A stretch of 64,000 bases of DNA from an uncultured Lachnospiraceae bacterium (GCA_900548905.1 URMK01000007.1:1-64000), one strand, 5' to 3'; counted from the stretch's first letter, positions 1-9,982 are shown. Made by a program: numbers and translations. The notes: generated from the letters alone by a model not told the origin.

Positions 1-180
1 CCTTGCAGCACCGCCGCCCCGGGGAAAAGCCGGGAGAGGGAAACGGGCGGGCAAAACCAAAGGTGGGGCGCAAGGGGCCGTGTACCGCAACAAAGGATAG
101 GTATTTTTTTATAAAATTTAAACGATGATGCAGACAGGCCCAAAGCGCCTAATGTATAATAAAAAGGAGGGTATTACGCA

Positions 181-1809
181 ATGAAGAAAAGAAATTTATG
201 GAAAAGAGCGGTGTCGGTGGGAATGGCGGCAGTATTGACATTATCCCTGGCCGGCTGCGGCCAGGGCGGTGCGCAGACAGCCGGAAGTGCACAATCCGCC
301 GGGACAACACAGAATGCAGAGTCCGGTGAGGCATCGCAGTCCGCAGCAGGACAGGCGGAGGCAGATAACGGTGAGGTGGTCACCTTAAAAGGATTTACTA
401 TGGGAAATGAACCGGCTGCGGGAATGGATACTTTTTATGAGCAGCTGGATGCCATGACGGTTAAGGATCTGGGAATCAAGGTAAGATTTGATTTTATCCC
501 CTGGGGAGATGAAAAGAACAAAATAAATCTGAATATTGCATCCGGGGAATACGATTTGTATGTAGGAGGAAATTTTTCCGATTATAAGGTTATGGCGACA
601 AAGAATGCATTTCTGGATTTGAAGCCATTGCTGAATGAGGTGCCTGATCTGGTGGCCCATTATTCCGTAGTTTCCGACAAAACGCTGGAGAGCTGTGAAA
701 TAGGCGGAAAGCTGTATGGGATTCCGCAGTTCGGGAAAGCGACGGACAGTGTATCGGCAAATGAAGGCTTTATGTACAGAGAGGATCTTCGTAAAAGCTG
801 GGGGCTTCCGGAGATCAACAGTCTGGAGACAATGGAGCAGTATTTATATAAAGCGAAGGATGAATATCCGGAAAGCTCCGTGATTATGGATAACCGGGTA
901 TGGTCCGCCGTATGGAATATCCTGGCCGCCGGAAAATACCTGGAGCTGGACAGCTATATGAATACTCCTTATACGGTGGTATCGGTGGAGGATCCATATA
1001 CGGTATTAGACAGGACGCAGACGCCGGAATACAAAACCATGCTGGAGTATGTGGCGAAATGGTACAAGGACGGATTAATTGACCATGATATCCTTGCTTC
1101 TAGCGCCAATGAAGGAAATAAGATTGCGGAACTGGTGAAAGCGGACAAAAAGGCGACCACGACCAATTCTCCTGCCTGGTCCCTTACCGCAACGGTGAAC
1201 GAGATTGCCAGGAATAATCCGGAATGGGAAATGGGCTGGTATGATTATGGGTTTGGCAAAGCGCCTGTATATCTGCCCTCCGTATCCAACTCCACCTGTA
1301 TTTCCATCAATCCCAAATGCAAGGAGCCGGTAAAAGCCCTGCAGTTTATTGAAAAAGCACATACCGATCAGGCTTATTATGATTTGCTCAGATGGGGTGT
1401 GGAAGGGGAAAATTATAACAGGACAGACGGCAAAATCACAACGGCCGGTATTGATGCCAGTAATGTGAAGCCTTCCTGGACCGGTCTGGTGGACGGTTAT
1501 ATGGAAGAGGAAGTACCCAGTGAAAACGCTTTCTGGCAGGAGCAGATGGACACGACCCGAATAACTCCGGAAGAATTCAGCCCTCTGGATGGCTTTATCT
1601 TCGACGCATCCTCCCTCTCGGCGGAAACGGCGGCCCTGGAGTCGGTGAAGGCGCAGTATATGACGCCTCTGCTCTGCGGGGTTACCCAGGATAGGGAAGG
1701 GGATTATGATAATGTCCTGGCACAGCTGCAGAAGGCCGGTATTGAAAAATACATTGCCGAAATGCAGCAGCAGCTGACCGCATTCCGGGAAAAGAAAGCG
1801 GCTGATTAA
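181..1809 (+). CDS. Carbohydrate ABC transporter substrate-binding lipoprotein
   Basis: The 542-residue protein starts with a basic stretch, a hydrophobic segment and a lipobox (LSLAGCG, Cys near residue 26). A Ser/Ala/Gln-rich linker follows, so it should be exported and lipid-anchored. The body reads like the large (about 500-560 aa) sugar-binding proteins of the CUT1/LplA-YtcQ type, with many Trp/Tyr residues. The start has a strong AAGGAGG site 8-10 bases upstream. It lies just before a YesM/YesN pair, the usual arrangement in gut Clostridia where kinase, regulator and binding protein serve one glycan. No permease genes are visible; in such loci they often precede the binding protein and may lie left of the window. 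The sugar cannot be named. Confidence 0.85.
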   Translation: MKKRNLWKRAVSVGMAAVLTLSLAGCGQGGAQTAGSAQSAGTTQNAESGEASQSAAGQAEADNGEVVTLKGFTMGNEPAAGMDTFYEQLDAMTVKDLGIKVRFDFIPWGDEKNKINLNIASGEYDLYVGGNFSDYKVMATKNAFLDLKPLLNEVPDLVAHYSVVSDKTLESCEIGGKLYGIPQFGKATDSVSANEGFMYREDLRKSWGLPEINSLETMEQYLYKAKDEYPESSVIMDNRVWSAVWNILAAGKYLELDSYMNTPYTVVSVEDPYTVLDRTQTPEYKTMLEYVAKWYKDGLIDHDILASSANEGNKIAELVKADKKATTTNSPAWSLTATVNEIARNNPEWEMGWYDYGFGKAPVYLPSVSNSTCISINPKCKEPVKALQFIEKAHTDQAYYDLLRWGVEGENYNRTDGKITTAGIDASNVKPSWTGLVDGYMEEEVPSENAFWQEQMDTTRITPEEFSPLDGFIFDASSLSAETAALESVKAQYMTPLLCGVTQDREGDYDNVLAQLQKAGIEKYIAEMQQQLTAFREKKAAD

Positions 1810-1907
1810 ATAAGATATTCTGCCTTCCTGCAGCAGTACGCCTGCGGGAAGGCTTTTGAGGGTTACAGAAGAAGGTTCTGTTGACAGGCGTACGGATAGG
1901 GGCATAT

Positions 1908-3707
1908 ATGAAGAGGATTTTATCCGGGGGAAAATACCGGTTTTCTAATTTATCATTAACAGTGAAGATGTTTCTTCTCTTTTCCTGCGCCTGTCTGGCA
2001 GCGATGGGGGCTGCATTTTTCCTGTTTTACCGGCAGCTTTCTTCGTCGGCCCAGACAAACCAGGAATATCTGGCCCGTCAGCGCTTTGAGCAGACACAGG
2101 CCATGCTGGAGGAAAAGCTGGAACGGGTGGAAAGCATAACCAGGATGGCCATTGGGAATGAAAACCTGAATTTTTACCTGAAGCAGCTGATGGAAAGCAG
2201 CGGCTTTGCCGGGCAGTATGTGCAGGTCCAGTCCGCCTGGGAATGGATTAAAAATATATATTATGGAACGGATTACGATTCCATTCTTTTTTACCTGGAC
2301 GGGAGGTATCCCTTTGCGGACGGCATATCCGGCTATGTACGCAACTGGAACAGCGAAGAGGGACAGCAGATTAATGAGATCATGGTGCAGAATGGTTTCC
2401 GGCCTTTCTGGCAGATTACAAAGATGGAGAAAAACGGAGAGTCCGGAAATTATATGGTATTTGTCAGGCCGGTAACGGATCTGGCGGATTTCAGCAGGAA
2501 TCTGGGAAGCATGCATGTGTATATTCATGCGGACAAGCTGGCGGAAAGCTTCTTAAACACCCCGCAGGAAGAGGTATACTATATAAAATCGAAAGAAGGC
2601 AGGCTGCTTACGGTCAGCGACCGGAAGCTCTACGAAAAAATCAGCCCGGACGCAGAACTGGAGGGCGCCTGTTTGCCGGAGGGCGGAAAAGTCAGGGCCA
2701 ATGGTAAAGAGTATTATGCCAGAGTGTGTGATATAGGGGACAGCGGCCTCCTTTTATATGCGGTGATGCCTTCGGATACTGTCCGGGGAAGCTTCCGGGA
2801 TACGGGCATTTTTACTGTGGCTTTATTTGCTTTGGTCTGTGCGGCCCTGCTTTTGGCGATATGGCTGATTTCCCGGTCCGTTTCCGCCAGAATCCTGCAT
2901 TTGTCCGGAACCGTGCAGAAGGTACAGAATGGAAAGCTGGAAACCCTGGACGAGGAAGCCGGCCAGGATGAGGTAGGGGAGCTGATCCGGAATTATAATT
3001 ATATGATACGGCGTATCAGAAAGCTTTTGGAGGAGCAGTATCAATTGGGACAGGAGAAAAAGGGGGCGGAACTGATGGCCCTGCAGTCTCAGATTAATCC
3101 CCATTTCCTCTATAATACCCTGGATATGATTAACTGGATGGCGTCCAGGAACGAAACGGATAATATCAGGGACACGGTTTTATCTCTTGCCCGGTATTAT
3201 AAACTGATTCTCAATAAGGGAAGGGATATCATTACCATTGGCCTGGAAATAGAATTATGCGAGGCTTATATTGCCATACAGCAGAAACGGTACCGTGGGA
3301 AAATTTTATTTGAACTGGATGTGGAGCAAGGGATACGGGATTATCTGATTCCAAAAATCACTCTGCAGCCTCTTATAGAAAATGCCATTGTACACGGTAT
3401 TATGGAGAAAAGCGGAGGACGGGGCAGCATACTTATCAGCGGATGGGAAGAAGACGATGAAATATTCCTGTCGGTAACCGATGACGGAGTGGGCATGGTA
3501 ACCGGACAGGAAATAGAGCGGACACACAAGGGAAGCAAATATGGGATCAGCAATATAGAGACACGCCTTAAGCTGTTTTATAACATGGAAAAATGTATCA
3601 CTTACGAAAGCACACAGGGAATCGGAACCTGTGTCAGCATCCGGATAGGTAAGATTAAAGGAAAGGGTAATCCGGAAGAGTCGGCAGAGGGAGGGAGACT
3701 GCTATGA
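1908..3707 (+). CDS. YesM-type sensor histidine kinase
   Basis: A membrane sensor kinase of about 599 residues. A first membrane segment near residues 18-40 and a second near 300-320 enclose an extracytoplasmic sensor of about 250 residues. A HAMP-like linker follows, then the His_kinase domain with the QINPHFLYN box, whose His is the expected phosphorylation site. The HATPase carries the N box (PLIENAIVHG) and a DDGVGM motif. I place the start at the ATG at 1908, with AGGGG just upstream; the frame is also open back to a TTG at 1881. The stop overlaps the next gene by 4 bases (ATGA), implying translational coupling. The likely role is to sense an extracellular glycan and phosphorylate the following regulator. 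Confidence 0.88.
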   Translation: MKRILSGGKYRFSNLSLTVKMFLLFSCACLAAMGAAFFLFYRQLSSSAQTNQEYLARQRFEQTQAMLEEKLERVESITRMAIGNENLNFYLKQLMESSGFAGQYVQVQSAWEWIKNIYYGTDYDSILFYLDGRYPFADGISGYVRNWNSEEGQQINEIMVQNGFRPFWQITKMEKNGESGNYMVFVRPVTDLADFSRNLGSMHVYIHADKLAESFLNTPQEEVYYIKSKEGRLLTVSDRKLYEKISPDAELEGACLPEGGKVRANGKEYYARVCDIGDSGLLLYAVMPSDTVRGSFRDTGIFTVALFALVCAALLLAIWLISRSVSARILHLSGTVQKVQNGKLETLDEEAGQDEVGELIRNYNYMIRRIRKLLEEQYQLGQEKKGAELMALQSQINPHFLYNTLDMINWMASRNETDNIRDTVLSLARYYKLILNKGRDIITIGLEIELCEAYIAIQQKRYRGKILFELDVEQGIRDYLIPKITLQPLIENAIVHGIMEKSGGRGSILISGWEEDDEIFLSVTDDGVGMVTGQEIERTHKGSKYGISNIETRLKLFYNMEKCITYESTQGIGTCVSIRIGKIKGKGNPEESAEGGRLL

Positions 3708-5215
3708 GACTGTTGATTGCGGACGATGAAGATTATGCAAGAGAAGGGCTGATTACATCCATTTCCTGGGATAAATACGGGATTGATGAGATCATGCAGG
3801 CGCGGGACGGGCGGGAAGCGCTGACAATATCCACATGGTTTCGGCCGGATATCGTGCTTACCGATATCCGTATGCCTAAGCTTAACGGCCTGGAGTTCGC
3901 GGAAAGACTGATCCGCCAGTGCCCCGACAGCAAGCTTTTGTTTATGAGCGGGTATTTGGAAATTGAGTACCTGAAAAAGGCCATATCCCTGGATGCGGTG
4001 GAATTCGTGGAAAAACCCATTGAGCTGGAAAAAGTGGAGGGAGCTGTCAAAAAGGCAGTGGATTTTGTAAGGGAAAAGGAACGGCATGAAAAAAAAGAGG
4101 GCCAGTGGCAGAGGCTGGAGCGCCAGCGTCTGTTAAACATGCTCAGGCTTAAAACGAAAGATAAGGCTCTGCTTGAAAAGATATGCAGGGAGGTTGGATT
4201 CCCCACAGACACGGCTTATTTTTCCGCGGTGCTCTGGGCTAAGAAGGAAGAAGTGCCGGGACAGCTGGAGCCATTGGTTTTTTCTTTCTGGCAGGAATCA
4301 GGAATTCCCATTCTTCTCACTATGGTGGACAGGGGGAAATATCTGTTTCTGGCCGCCTGCGGTAAATACCGGATGCGTATGGTAAGGGCTGAGTGCCGTA
4401 AAATGACAGAATTGCAGGAAGGGCTTTGTATAGGCATGGGCTTTGAAACGGATAATCTGATGGCTGTTTCACAAAGCTGCGAAATTGCACTGTTAAATGC
4501 AGAGCAATCATTCTTTGACAGCAGCAGGACCGTATTTGAAATAGAAGATGAGATCCCGAAGATGAAAAAACTGAATCCCGGATTGTATGCGGAATTTGTC
4601 GGAATGATAAAAGAGAAGCCGGAGCAGGTGGACGGATGGCTGCACCGCCTGGTAACAGAAATCTGTTCGGAAGGATTTTACCGGCAGGAGGATATTACCA
4701 TGCTCCTGTCGGCATTTGCAAGGCTTCTCGTCCGGGAAAAAAGCGCCCTGCTTCTGTCCGCGGCGGATATGGATACGGAGGATGAATTGGACAGCTGTAT
4801 CCGGGAAGCTGTATCCATTGACGAGGTGATGAAGCTGTTAGAAAGAATGCTGGATGCTTTTTTGGCCCGTTTGGAAAATGAAAGCAGTTTTTCACGGCTG
4901 GTAAGGGATACCATATCCTATATTGAACAGCACTGCAGTGAGGCAGAACTGTCGGTAACCGATATTGCGGAAGATATGCATTTTTCGGCGGCCCATCTGA
5001 ATGTTTTGTTCCGAAAGGAGACGGGCGTAACCATCAAGCAGTATATCAGTGATTACCGCCTGAATTTATCTAAGAAGCTTTTGCGCAATCCCCATATCAG
5101 GATTGTGGAAATTGCAGAAAGATGCGGTTATTCCAACGGCAATTATTTTGCAAAAGTGTTTAGGAGCACGGAAGGGATGACGCCGGTGGAATACCGGAAA
5201 AAATATGTCATATAA
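3704..5215 (+). CDS. YesN-type response regulator, AraC family
   Basis: A 503-residue regulator. The N-terminal receiver (about 1-120) has the acidic pair IADDED, the phospho-acceptor Asp in VLTDIRMP and the conserved Lys in FVEKPIE. The middle 250 residues are the variable linker domain usual in YesN proteins. The last 100 residues are an AraC/XylS double helix-turn-helix with the usual ending (ERCGYSNGNYFAKVFRSTEGMTPVEYR). It overlaps the kinase gene by 4 bases, so the two form a cognate pair. It probably controls the binding-protein operon and the glycosidase-like gene that follows. Confidence 0.9.
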   Translation: MRLLIADDEDYAREGLITSISWDKYGIDEIMQARDGREALTISTWFRPDIVLTDIRMPKLNGLEFAERLIRQCPDSKLLFMSGYLEIEYLKKAISLDAVEFVEKPIELEKVEGAVKKAVDFVREKERHEKKEGQWQRLERQRLLNMLRLKTKDKALLEKICREVGFPTDTAYFSAVLWAKKEEVPGQLEPLVFSFWQESGIPILLTMVDRGKYLFLAACGKYRMRMVRAECRKMTELQEGLCIGMGFETDNLMAVSQSCEIALLNAEQSFFDSSRTVFEIEDEIPKMKKLNPGLYAEFVGMIKEKPEQVDGWLHRLVTEICSEGFYRQEDITMLLSAFARLLVREKSALLLSAADMDTEDELDSCIREAVSIDEVMKLLERMLDAFLARLENESSFSRLVRDTISYIEQHCSEAELSVTDIAEDMHFSAAHLNVLFRKETGVTIKQYISDYRLNLSKKLLRNPHIRIVEIAERCGYSNGNYFAKVFRSTEGMTPVEYRKKYVI

Positions 5216-5264
5216 AAAAAGAGTAACTCCGTCAAGGGATGACTTGGGGAGTAAGGAGGCTTTT

Positions 5265-7145
5265 ATGAAGAATTGGTTATTGCTGCCGCCCTGCTATACA
5301 CGCGGCGGCCGGCAGCGGGAATTGCAGCTGTTTGAAGAAAATGTATATGAGGACAAACAGTTCAGAGTTACTTTACAATATGAAACAGTGGATGATAATT
5401 GTGTACGACTGGTTCATAGCTGGAAAAATATCGGCAAAGGAGCAGTGGATTTCCAACCGGAAATTCGGATGAAAGCGGGATTCCCCTATACGCATTATGT
5501 GATTCCCGGGGTCTCCTATAACGGAAACCATTGGGGAAACGGGAAGGAACCGAAAGGCCTTGAGAGGGAAGGACAGCCCTGGGTTTTCGATTACCGCCGT
5601 ACGACAATTCCCGGCTGTACCATCAGTGAGAACGCGGACCGATATGCTGCCCTTATGGCTTCCGACAGGGAGGAAAACTCACTGCTCTGCTCCTGTTCCA
5701 TGACAGCGGATAAAGACGGGTGCATGATCCACAGGCTGCTCTATCCCACAATAGAAAAACCGCTTACCTATTGCAGCAGGGACCGTTACAGTGATGCGTA
5801 TGAAACCTTTATCCATCTGGAGGCAGGGGAGGAATTCCGCGCAGCGGCCTATCTTCTTTCCGGGAAGCCGGAAGCGCCGGCTTTCGCCGCGGCAAATGTG
5901 GAAGATGCGGCATTATGGCTGCTTGGCAGGACGTTTCCTTTTGCGTATCCGGTGAAAGAGGTACAGACGCTGGCTCTCAGCCATGCCCTGCATTTGCTTT
6001 CGTTATACAGGGGAAGGCAGATGTTCCACATTGGGATGAGCCCGGAAAAGGGCAGCTTTGTAAAGCGTGACGGTTTTGCTTTTGGCTGGTGCGGGCAGAA
6101 TGGCATGTATGCAAGGCTGTGTATCCAGAAAGGGCTGCAGGAAGGAAAGAAGGAACTTGTGGATATCGGTATGAGCAATCTGGATGCCTGGGCGGAGGAT
6201 GCCGTTGCCAAGACAGGATTACTCGTGACAGAATACGAAGACCTGGAAAAGGATGGTCCGGTGGTGGTGGATACCTGCAACCAGGGATTTGCTGTGATGG
6301 AACTTCTGAAGGCATACCGGCTGCTGAAGGCGGCTGGCATTGAACGGACTGCCTATTACAAGGCCGCAGAGGGAGCGGCGGATTTTTTTGTGGAGCACTA
6401 TTCCCCGGATTATGGATTTGGGAAAGCATGGGATGTACATACGGGTGATTGTGTGGATCAAAATGGAACAATTGGGGCTTATCTCATTCCGGGGCTTGTG
6501 GATCTTTATGAAGAGACGGGCCGGCAGTGTTACCTGAACCGGGCAAAAGAAGCCTGCCGGCTCTACTATAAACGGGACCTGGCCGGATTTTTCTGCACGG
6601 CGGGGGCTTTGGATACCTATTGTATTGATAAGGAAACCTCCGGCCCCATGCTCATCGGTGCGCTGCGGCTGTTTGAACTGGAGAAAAGCGGCGAGTGGCT
6701 GAATATCGCAAAAAAAGCCGGCTGGTATTTCTGTTCCTGGATGATGCATTATGACACCATTCCGGAGGCAGAAAGTGATTTTGAAACCGCAGCCTACCAT
6801 ACCCTGGGAGGGACAACGGTATCCGCGCAGCATCACCATATTGATCCCTGGGGGGCGCTGGTGGTTCCGGCCCTTTTTACCTTGTATCGGATAACAGGAG
6901 ATATAAACTGGAAAAGGCGTGCACAGTTGATCTGGGCGAATGCCATACAGAATATAGCTCCGGCAGAAGGGAAGATATTTCATGGATTGTGGAGGCACCC
7001 GGGTGCACAGAATGAAGGGTATTGCCAATGCCGCTGGGGCGTGGAAAAAGGACCGGGGGAAATCAACGACTGGCTGGTGGCATGGCCGCAGGCATTCTGT
7101 CTGAATGCGGCTATGGAAATCACAGATGCGGATCTGCAGGATTGA
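5265..7145 (+). CDS. Six-hairpin glycosidase-like protein
   Basis: A cytosolic protein of about 626 residues with no signal peptide. The N-terminal 230 residues look beta-rich. The rest has the repeated aromatic/helical pattern of an alpha/alpha-barrel glycosidase, with segments such as KRDGFAFGWCGQNGMYARL, VDTCNQGF and QHHHIDPWGALVVPALF. The frame is open from 5205, but the ATG at 5265 has a near-perfect TAAGGAGG site and is preferred. It lies 50 bases after the YesN gene and in the same direction, so it is probably co-transcribed. An intracellular glycosidase acting on the imported oligosaccharide is the simplest reading; family and substrate are not clear to me. Confidence 0.6.
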   Translation: MKNWLLLPPCYTRGGRQRELQLFEENVYEDKQFRVTLQYETVDDNCVRLVHSWKNIGKGAVDFQPEIRMKAGFPYTHYVIPGVSYNGNHWGNGKEPKGLEREGQPWVFDYRRTTIPGCTISENADRYAALMASDREENSLLCSCSMTADKDGCMIHRLLYPTIEKPLTYCSRDRYSDAYETFIHLEAGEEFRAAAYLLSGKPEAPAFAAANVEDAALWLLGRTFPFAYPVKEVQTLALSHALHLLSLYRGRQMFHIGMSPEKGSFVKRDGFAFGWCGQNGMYARLCIQKGLQEGKKELVDIGMSNLDAWAEDAVAKTGLLVTEYEDLEKDGPVVVDTCNQGFAVMELLKAYRLLKAAGIERTAYYKAAEGAADFFVEHYSPDYGFGKAWDVHTGDCVDQNGTIGAYLIPGLVDLYEETGRQCYLNRAKEACRLYYKRDLAGFFCTAGALDTYCIDKETSGPMLIGALRLFELEKSGEWLNIAKKAGWYFCSWMMHYDTIPEAESDFETAAYHTLGGTTVSAQHHHIDPWGALVVPALFTLYRITGDINWKRRAQLIWANAIQNIAPAEGKIFHGLWRHPGAQNEGYCQCRWGVEKGPGEINDWLVAWPQAFCLNAAMEITDADLQD

Positions 7146-7225
7146 AAACAGTACTGCGGCACATGGGAAGCAGTCGGGTTTATGAAGAAAACAGCGTTTT
7201 ACCTTGTGGATAATGCGGCCGCTTC

Positions 7226-8287
7226 TTAATCCACATTCAGCGGATTACAATACTGTACCTCTGCCGGAATGGAATAAATTTTAATCGATCCGTCTTCCAT
7301 TTTACCGAACCAGATGGCGCCGGTCCCCAGCATGACACCATCCTGGTTCCAGAAGAGGCCTTCGGTTTCCGCGCCTTCCACATCGTAGATGACCTGCATG
7401 TTCAGGATTTCGTCATATTGTTCCACGAATTCTTCCGGGGATTGAATCTGCTGTTCCGAGCCGTTGCGGACAATGTTCAGGGGATACCGGACTTTTTGCG
7501 CAAGTGACTGCCTGTTGTCCGTAAGGACGTCTTGCTTTACCAGGAAGGCAAAGCTTTCAATTTCCCCTCTGGTCCATCCGCCGCTGCCGTCAAAGTTACA
7601 GTAAACCTGCTCCTCCAGCACGGAAAGGACATTTTCCGCAGTGTATGTCTCTCCGTTTGAAACATCCAGGCTGTTGCCGATGGAGATGGAAAGGCCTTCT
7701 GCGAACAGGAAATCCCGGCCATGGTTCAGGTAAATACGAACCATGGAAAAAGGAAGGGCGCCTTCCGGCCCGGCTCCGGTAATGTACTGTTCGCTTGTGA
7801 TAACATCTTTTTTTCCATCCCCGTTGATGTCGCGGAAGGTTATAAAGTTAATGGTATGTTCAAAGTACCAGGAAGTATAGGCATCCGGGAAGGTATAAAC
7901 CGTTTCGCCGTCATCCGTCAGGGAATACTGCGCATGGGAGAGGCCGTTCCGGGTAACCTGGCTGGTGGTGAAGCGGACATTTTTGTATTCGCCCAGATCC
8001 ACGCCGTCAAAGGACTGATCGGCAAGTATGGTTTCGGAATCATTCTCCGGCGGTGCCTCCTGGGCAGCGGATGAGCTTTCACTATCCCTGTCCGGGGTTA
8101 AGGCCGGATATTCCGGGGAGGTTTCCGACGTATCTGACGTTTGGGGCAGCACGGTTTCCGCAGGCGCGGAGGTTTCTGTCTGCACAGGTGTAATATCGGC
8201 ATTTTTTCCGCAGGATGTCAGGCTGCCTGCCAGCAGAAGGCAGAGTATTGCGGCGGGAAGATTTTTAAGTATTATTTTATTCCTCAT
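7226..8287 (-). CDS. Lipoprotein with Ser/Glu-rich linker, unknown function
   Basis: A 353-residue lipoprotein. A signal peptide ends in the lipobox AGSLTSCG (Cys near residue 26). A Thr/Ser/Pro/Glu-rich disordered linker of about 60 residues precedes a globular domain. That domain has one Ca-loop-like motif (RDINGDGKKDV), typical of FG-GAP/dockerin-like loops, but only one copy is visible. The gene converges with the glycosidase-like gene across 80 bases. It sits 66 bases downstream of the hydrolase gene on the same strand, so the two could be co-transcribed. I do not recognise the family. Confidence 0.6.
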   Translation of the reverse strand: MRNKIILKNLPAAILCLLLAGSLTSCGKNADITPVQTETSAPAETVLPQTSDTSETSPEYPALTPDRDSESSSAAQEAPPENDSETILADQSFDGVDLGEYKNVRFTTSQVTRNGLSHAQYSLTDDGETVYTFPDAYTSWYFEHTINFITFRDINGDGKKDVITSEQYITGAGPEGALPFSMVRIYLNHGRDFLFAEGLSISIGNSLDVSNGETYTAENVLSVLEEQVYCNFDGSGGWTRGEIESFAFLVKQDVLTDNRQSLAQKVRYPLNIVRNGSEQQIQSPEEFVEQYDEILNMQVIYDVEGAETEGLFWNQDGVMLGTGAIWFGKMEDGSIKIYSIPAEVQYCNPLNVD

Positions 8288-8353
8288 AGGTTCTCCTGTC
8301 CGCCCGTTTTCCGGGCATGGGTTAAAGCTGCTTCTGGCATAAGAGCGCTCCTG

Positions 8354-9340
8354 TTATCTGGTTTCGGGGAAATCGGCTAAATCTGCCCGGCCCTGCAGGA
8401 CATCCTCGCGCAGAATACGGCACATCTTGTCCGGTTCCTCAAAACAGGGGCTGTGGGCGGAATTTTCAAAAGTATAAAACCCTTTTACCGGGGCTTCCAG
8501 CGACTGTACATATTTTTGGGCCACGGAATAGGAAACCTGGTAATCAAACCGGCCCTGCAGCACATAGACGGGAACGGCAAGAAGGGGCGCCCGGGTAAAG
8601 AAATCGCTTTCCAGCACACAATCCCAGAGGCAGCGCAGGGAAAAGCTGTTTCCCAGGGGGTAATTCAGCTTTTCTTTGAGAGTATAGCCTTTATAGCGCA
8701 GCACCATTTTGACGCAGTCAAGCATGGAGGTGCTGTGGTGCATGACACCTATCCCCAGCATCATCATACCTTTGCTGCGCACGGACAGGTATTTTATGTC
8801 TATCTTCGCCCCGTTGTCAATGGGAAACTTCTCTAACTGCCGTACCATACGTTTATTGCCTGCAGCCCTGAATTCCCTGAGCATAAAGGAATAAGCCAGC
8901 CGTTCCGATTCTGCCTGACGTGCCACCTGCCCGATGCCGATATAGGCATGGAACAGCTCCGGAGCCCGCTGTACCGTGAGCACACCAAGGAAAGAACCCC
9001 AGGAGTGGCCCATGACATATATTTTCTCTTTGCCGAAACGCCGGAGCAGATAATGGGTTACCGCCAGCGTGTCGGAAATCATTTGCTCGACGGTCATGGT
9101 CTGTTTCGGGGTATTACGGCTGTAGGTAATACCGCTGCCGCGCTGTTCCCACCAGCAGACCGTAAAGAGCTTTTCCAGGCCCGTGGGATTTTCCTGGGTA
9201 AAGGGAAGCTCCGGAGAGCCGGGGCCGCCGTGAAGGAACAGAAGGACCGGATTCCCGGTGTCCTCGCTTTGTAGGAACATGCCCTGTCGAAGGCCGTTGA
9301 TCTCTCTGTATATCTTTTCCTGCAAAATTTCTTTCATCAT
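8354..9340 (-). CDS. Alpha/beta hydrolase (proline-iminopeptidase-like)
   Basis: A 328-residue alpha/beta-hydrolase without signal peptide. It has the oxyanion motif HGGPG (about 38-42), the nucleophile elbow GHSWGS (Ser about 113), a late VLQGRFDYQVS strand supplying the likely Asp, and a C-terminal ENSAHSPCFEEP that carries the catalytic His. The order HGGPG...GHSWG fits the proline iminopeptidase/S33 group, but substrate cannot be inferred. The first two codons are both ATG, so the exact start is ambiguous by one residue. Confidence 0.8.
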   Translation of the reverse strand: MMKEILQEKIYREINGLRQGMFLQSEDTGNPVLLFLHGGPGSPELPFTQENPTGLEKLFTVCWWEQRGSGITYSRNTPKQTMTVEQMISDTLAVTHYLLRRFGKEKIYVMGHSWGSFLGVLTVQRAPELFHAYIGIGQVARQAESERLAYSFMLREFRAAGNKRMVRQLEKFPIDNGAKIDIKYLSVRSKGMMMLGIGVMHHSTSMLDCVKMVLRYKGYTLKEKLNYPLGNSFSLRCLWDCVLESDFFTRAPLLAVPVYVLQGRFDYQVSYSVAQKYVQSLEAPVKGFYTFENSAHSPCFEEPDKMCRILREDVLQGRADLADFPETR

Positions 9341-9612
9341 TTATACTCCTTTGTCCGCTTGCGCGGATATGAATTCCATATTTGAAACGTACTTTGTTCC
9401 ACACGTTTCCGGTGTGCTGTGTTTCCGGATTTCTCCCATTCTATCATATACGCGGGAACATTACCATGGCAGGAGGGAAATACGGGTGATGACCAACTTT
9501 TTTATCCGCACCTGGAAAAGACCTGTAAATTTTAGCTGCTGCAAAAAAATATAAATCCTGACAAAATTTTTCTTGCCAAGTGGGACAACTTTTGATATGA
9601 TAATACACGGAC

Positions 9613-9685
9613 GGGGCATTAGCGCAGCTGGGAGCGCGCCACGCTGGCAGCGTGGAGGTCACGGGTTCGAACCCCGTATGCTCCA
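9613..9685 (+). tRNA. tRNA-Ala (anticodon GGC)
   Basis: A 73-base cloverleaf can be drawn by eye. The acceptor stem GGGGCAT pairs with ATGCTCC (one G-U). The D arm is GCGC/GCGC. The anticodon stem CCACG/CGTGG encloses the loop CTGGCAG with anticodon GGC. The T arm ACGGG/CCCGT carries TTCGAAC. A73 is present and CCA is not encoded. The tRNA is followed by its own terminator and then by an integrase remnant, so its 3' end has probably served as an attachment site. Confidence 0.95.
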
Positions 9686-9689
9686 TGGA

Positions 9690-9717
9690 AAAGTACCGTA
9701 TCTGCGGTACTTTTTTT
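9690..9717 (+). terminator. Rho-independent terminator of tRNA-Ala
   Basis: AAAGTACCG pairs perfectly with CGGTACTTT around a six-base loop and runs into seven T residues, five bases after the tRNA end. Confidence 0.9.
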
Positions 9718-9720
9718 GTC

Positions 9721-9753
9721 TTGGTCAATCAACTCAATCAATTGGTCAATCAA
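9721..9753. repeat. 12-bp direct repeats beside the tRNA
   Basis: TTGGTCAATCAA occurs at 9721-9732 and 9742-9753, with a partial copy (CTCAATCAA) between them. Direct repeats next to a tRNA attachment site often bind a recombinase or excisionase; that role is inferred here. Confidence 0.6.
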
Positions 9754-9982
9754 TTGAAACACGGTTAAATGCATCTATATTACTTAATAGTGCAATTTTT
9801 TTACCTGCATTCTTACGATTATAGTGATAAGTCTTACGTAATTTATGTGGGCTTTTGCGTTCGACACCTATTTTTTTGCAAATACGATAAAGTTTACTTC
9901 GTATTGCAGATGCAGTAAGCCTATGGCCTTGATACATAAAGATATATTCCCCACTGCGGGATTTCATCCAGTTGAGTATCTG
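9746..9982 (-). pseudogene. Tyrosine recombinase (integrase) C-terminal remnant
   Basis: A short reading frame beside tRNA-Ala resembles the C-terminal catalytic part of phage/ICE integrases. It contains the H-x-x-R box in SPHKLRKTY. Upstream are ILNWMKSRSGEYIF and KLYRICKKIGV, which match the spacing seen before that box. Directly after KTY the sequence jumps to HYNRKNAGKKI, which resembles residues that normally lie after the catalytic Tyr. About 25 residues (the LxxxLGH/Tyr-approach segment) therefore appear deleted. The N-terminal two thirds are missing; the frame opens after a stop at 9983. It is a dead integrase that marks a former element. Confidence 0.65.

Noticed and set aside
155..160. 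TATAAT just before the first gene
   Set aside because: It is only a few bases from the Shine-Dalgarno, so a transcript starting from it would lack a usable ribosome site.
1075..1905. A 276-codon minus-strand frame under the binding-protein gene
   Set aside because: Overlaps the convincing lipoprotein gene, no motif, no ribosome site.
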